Position numbers and translations under genes: made by a program. 64,000 nt of DNA from Emydura subglobosa (lineage: Eukaryota > Chordata > Testudines > Chelidae): the NCBI GenBank assembly GCA_007922225.1, contig ML679961.1:65361075-65425074 (forward strand), in the 5' to 3' direction. The notes under the pieces were generated by a model. It worked only from the letters and a program-made list of their open reading frames with translations, had not been told where the DNA came from and did no database searches. Positions 60,241-64,000 of this stretch are shown in pieces; position 1 is the first letter of the stretch, and every line of letters begins with the position of its first letter.

Positions 60241-62589
60241 ATTAACATATCTCGATACTGTTGGAAATATCAGAACATATGGATTACCAATGTCACAATA
60301 AAGATAGGCTACCTAATTTTTCCCAACATTTTTGCATAGTCACATCCATTAGTAATGTCACTTATTTTTTTTGTATCTTTTCCTCAAACTCTTTCCAGTT
60401 TCATTTGGGCCTCCCCAACACACTGATTTGTTTGGAGAGAAAGAGCTGAAGCAGTGAGTTTGCAAAGGTGCTGACAAACAGAACTGCAGATTCGAGAAGA
60501 GAAGTGCAGGGTTAAGGATGATACCAAAGTTACTGACAAGGGAGATAAAAGGAACGACTTAAAATAAAAGGAAAGAGAAGATACAAAGTTCAGTTTGAAG
60601 AGCCTCCTCTTGCCCAACAGAATTACTTCTGTTCTGGAGATGTTTAGCTGTAGGAAGTGGAGATGATACCATAAATGTACTTGGTTAAGGCAGGCAGAGA
60701 AGGGGATGGAGGAGAGTCATTGCAGGCATCAAATGACACAAAGTTGAAGTAGTTTTGAAAATGAGAGTTTACAAAACCTGAGAACAAACAGAAAATTTTT
60801 CACTAACCTTTTTTTTTTTTTTTTTTGTTAATTATAATGAAAGCAGCCTATTGGATTTAAATCTTCCCTCACAGGATTCATAAACCAAACATATAGCACT
60901 ATAATAGTGCATGAGAGCTTGAAAGGGAAACTAACTGACCAGACTATTTTAATTATGCATGCTGAGAGAAATAAAATGATAAACAAGGAACAAATACTGA
61001 CAAGTAAATTGCATTTTTAAAACTTTCCATTTTATCAATTAAGGTGTGAACCTCAAATTAAATGAAATGTATTTGCAAAAAAAACAACCTTTTTTCAAAC
61101 CATAGTGTTCCTTTAACTCTCACAATTATAGTAGATAAAGCAGTGTAAGCACCTGATCCCAAAATGTCCCGCTTTCATTTGCACTATAATCGATTATAGA
61201 GGGAAATCTCTCCATCTCCTTAAATTAATTCACTTCCAAAGCCTATTTGTCTCCTTTGGGGGGGAAGGGGGACTTTTTCTTTTTTTAAAAAAAAAAAAAC
61301 AAACTGATATACATTTTCTTGTAGTAATACTGACCAACATATGAAGTAGGACACATTTGCACAGATTTGCGAAGAGATCATCCAAAGTATTTAGGACAAA
61401 GCATTAAGAGCCAAATTCAACTCTGCTGTAAGTCAATGGCGTTACAACAACGTGAACTTCATCCTAAACCTCCCTCAGTCTTCTTTCCACTTTTATTTAT
61501 TAAACAGAATTATTCCTATAGTTTGCTTTTGCAGAGACGGCTTTTAAAAATGCTATCTAGAGAGGATGGCTGGCCACCCACGTGCGTTTTGTTAACTACT
61601 AAAATTAGCAGGCTAGCCCATTGAAATTAAACATTTACAGAAGTTGAGCAGGTAATCAGAAAACTAGTTAAAAAGCTAACACAAAAAAAGCAGTATGATC
61701 AGTACTGTTCTTACTATATATTCAAATCTAGCTCTCTCTCTCTCATTGGAATAATGATATTGTTTCCAGATTAATATGAATTCCGCATGCATTTCCTATA
61801 CTAACTGGACACTATCTTTCTGAACCAGAAGTGGTTTAACAGCAAAGCTTTCCTATAAACTGTATTTGTAAGATTTTTATAAAAATTAACATAAGCCGTA
61901 TAACTCATCAGCCACATACTCTTCCTGGGGAAATTACTCAGAAAACCCATAATACAAGAATGAACATTTCCTCTGATTTAGTAATGTCTCCATACCTTAG
62001 CACGATATACCAGTATGGCGTATGGGATGCACACACCCACACAAACCAAAAAAACAATCAAAATTTACCCAACTGTAAATCCAGTATGTTTTGGCTTCCA
62101 CCTTCCTAAGGTGGCTAAAAAATAAGATGTGGCTTACTAATAAAATGGTTTTAAAAAATAAAATCACATTGAAGCAGTGTGTACAACATGGAAAAGCTAA
62201 AGAATACATACACCACCACATTTTCCTGTGGCGTATCACACTCAGAAGGACTCACACTCCATGTTAAGTCAAAAATAATACATCAAGAGATTCTCTCAAG
62301 TTGTTTAGGCACTGCCATTTTTTTAATGAGGAAAAAATTAATTTTGTATCTGACACACTATGGTCATTGTTTAAATATTTTAGCATGAAACGTATTAATA
62401 ATCCAGTGATCAATTAGTATAAATCATTATCGCATATTACTAAAGAGTCAACACTGGGTCTATTTCATTTAGGGCCAAATGTCCTTTAATGCATCATGCT
62501 GTTAATTTACCTTTTTTATATATTTTATAAACACAATAAAAGCTCTTTGTATTGTTTACTATCTTCAATGTATTCTACAAACAATAGAT
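60241..62589. other. No recognised feature
   Basis: AT-rich unassigned sequence with a poly(T) run of 18 near 60809 and a poly(A) run near 61287. At 61395-61460, aagagccaaattcaactctg and agtcaatggcgttac belong to the small-palindrome class. Confidence 0.35.
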
Positions 62590-62825
62590 TTTCTACTCTG
62601 TGTGTGTGTGTATCTCAAACATAAAAACTACACTGAAAGAACATTAAGTTTGTAAAGTCAAGCCCTCAAAAGTTAAGAAATGCCAGAATTACAGTTGCCT
62701 GTGCAACCTTAATTCAGCCCTCTTCTGCATGAACATTATGATACAGTCTATATATTACATGATCATATACTATTTTTTCCACTGGACTTCTGCCTCATTC
62801 AGCGCACAGACTAAAGTGCTCACTT
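62590..62825 (+). repeat. Distant copy of the fold-back arm
   Basis: The words gtaaagtcaagcc, gaaatgccagaatta, gcctgtgcaaccttaattca, attacatgatcatatactat and ctgcctcattcag run in the same order as 836-1010, about 61.8 kb away and in the same orientation. Only one arm is present here. Confidence 0.7.
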
Positions 62826-62837
62826 AAGAAGCTATTC

Positions 62838-63033
62838 CAGTGGTTTTTAAGCTTTTTTCATTTGTGGACCCCTAACAAATTTCAAATGGAGGTGCGGACT
62901 CCTTTGGAAATCTTAGACAGTCTGTGGACCCTCAGGGGTCGGTGAACCACAGGTTGAAAACCACTGTTCTACGGTAACAACAACCTTTGCAAACCTCTTA
63001 GACAGTCTACAGAACTCAATTTGAAAATCACTG
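62838..63033. mobile_element. Small hAT-type element with doubled right end
   Basis: The left end is cagtggtttttaagc. A first right end, aggttgaaaaccactg, finishes at 62966 and a second, atttgaaaatcactg, at 63033. The phrase cttagacagtctgtggaccc near 62909 recurs as cttagacagtctacagaact near 62998, so the right part is duplicated. The 8-bp flanks agctattc (62830-62837) and agctattt (63034-63041) match at 7 of 8 around the outer ends. No coding capacity. Confidence 0.75.
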
Positions 63034-63064
63034 AGCTATTTAATATTTTGTTTTAATGTCATTG

Positions 63065-63185
63065 TTTGATGGATGGCCCCCATTCCTTATTTACTGCACA
63101 CAATTCACACCTACCGCTGAAGACAAAAGGGGAACTGAGGCACAGAGAGATTAAGGTCAAAAGTATTCACTAATTCTAAGTGCCC
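63065..63185 (-). repeat. MIR fragment
   Basis: ggggaactgaggcacagaga followed by gattaagg is the MIR CORE complement; the surrounding bases fade quickly. Confidence 0.5.
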
Positions 63186-63345
63186 AATTAGAGACACCTA
63201 GCAACTGATTTTTCAAAGAATTATATAGCACTCCATATGTTCAAAGCACAGCTCCCATTTACTTCAGTTGCAGCTGGGAGTGTTCAGCATTTCTGGAAAT
63301 CAGACCCCAGAAACTCAAATTGGGCACCCAGAAAATGAGGAACAC
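63175..63345. repeat. MITE-like repeat, aagtgctgagcac family, copy
   Basis: It contains ctaagtgcccaattagagac, gcacagctcccatttacttc, gttgcagctgggagtgttca and gaaatcagaccccagaaact, then aattgggcacccagaaaatg. It adjoins a MIR fragment, as two other copies do. Confidence 0.6.
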
Positions 63346-63399
63346 AATAATTAATAGATTCATAAATTATAAGGCCCTGAATTAATTCTTGTTTAAACT

Positions 63400-64000
63400 A
63401 GAGCATGTTTTTTAGAAAAATATTCATTCTTGATTTAAAATTTTCATAGTAGAAAATCCTCCACAATCCTTGGTAAGTTGTTCCAATGGTTAGCTATTCT
63501 CACTTAAAACACATGAATCCTATTTCTAGACTGAATTTGTCTAGCTTCACCTTCCAGCCATTGAATCTTATTACACCTTTGTCTGTTCAAGGAGCCCTTT
63601 CTTATCAAGTTTCTGTTCCCCATATAGGTACTTACAGACTGATCAAATCACCTCTATATCTTCTCTTTGATAAATTAAATAGATTGAGTTCCTTGAGTCT
63701 TTTACTATAAAGCACGTATTCCGATCCATTAGTTATTATTGTGGCTCTTCTCTCAACACTCCCCCATTTTTCAACATTTTTTTTTGTGGGCACCAACGCT
63801 TTTAAAGTAACTGCTTTGCAGGATAGAGTCCCCCATCCTGTAAGTGTGACCTGCATTCTTTGTTCTTTACATTTAGCCATACTGAAACACATACCGTTTG
63901 TTTGTGTCTAGCTGATTGCTCTGTGTCAGTGACCTGTCCTCTTCATTATTTACCTCTTCACCAATTTTTGTGTCATCTGCAGGCTTTATCAGTAATGATT
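63400..64000 (-). mobile_element. CR1 LINE, reverse transcriptase end to 3' region, running off the window
   Basis: Read on the minus strand, the window edge encodes PADDTKIGEE, the CR1 FADDTKIGG catalytic box with Phe changed to Pro and both Asp kept. After an internal deletion, the frame at 63632-63892 gives NGSEYVLYSKRLKELNLFNL and SKRRYRGDLISL, the C-terminal region. The sequence then fades into the 3' part near 63400. The rest of the element must lie beyond 64000. Confidence 0.75.

Overview
The window reads as vertebrate nuclear DNA, most likely from a reptile and probably a turtle. It is AT-rich and has no dense gene layout. Its recognisable content is decayed transposable elements: CR1 LINEs with the esterase-type ORF1, a DIRS-type tyrosine-recombinase retrotransposon, a LINE with an R2-like restriction endonuclease tail, MIR/CORE-SINEs, hAT-type non-autonomous elements and many short palindromic MITEs. 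That mix is typical of turtles. The assignment is inference from repeat content, not from a gene.

Layout. 1-790 is purine-rich sequence. 790-1870 is a fold-back repeat with two long inverted arms, and a MIR and a smaller MITE lie inside it. 2835-6700 holds two MIRs and two related palindromic MITEs. 7458-11988 is a DIRS element on the minus strand, with inverted ends, gag, reverse transcriptase, RNase H and tyrosine recombinase remnants. All are broken, with catalytic residues changed. 13200-14520 is a cluster of palindromic MITEs. 14875-15435 holds a MIR and the fullest copy of a recurrent MITE family. 17764-17893 is a weak candidate exon. 19240-21101 is a CR1 that keeps ORF1 esterase and ORF2 endonuclease parts and the 3' tail but has lost its reverse transcriptase. 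23255-24290 is the 3' part of an R2/NeSL-like LINE.

In the second half, 27245-27538 is a hAT-type element with a perfect 8-bp target duplication. 31690-32966 holds repeat pieces and a CR1 3' end. 34725-36395 is a longer CR1 ORF2 remnant. 41132-42125 is a GC-rich hAT-type element with an almost intact target duplication. 45530-45790 is a short tandem repeat of about 67 bp. MIR/CORE-SINE remnants are scattered from 38.4 kb to 63.2 kb. 62640-62825 is a second-site copy of the fold-back arm seen at 840. 62838-63033 is a small hAT-type element with a doubled right end, and 63400-64000 is a CR1 on the minus strand running off the window.

I found no convincing host protein-coding gene, tRNA, rRNA or CRISPR array. 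The window is best described as an intergenic or large-intron stretch, and long parts of it are old sequence I cannot assign. No element here appears able to move by itself. I did not find a previously undescribed functional system. The most unusual structures are the nested fold-back repeat near the start and the DIRS end hairpin.
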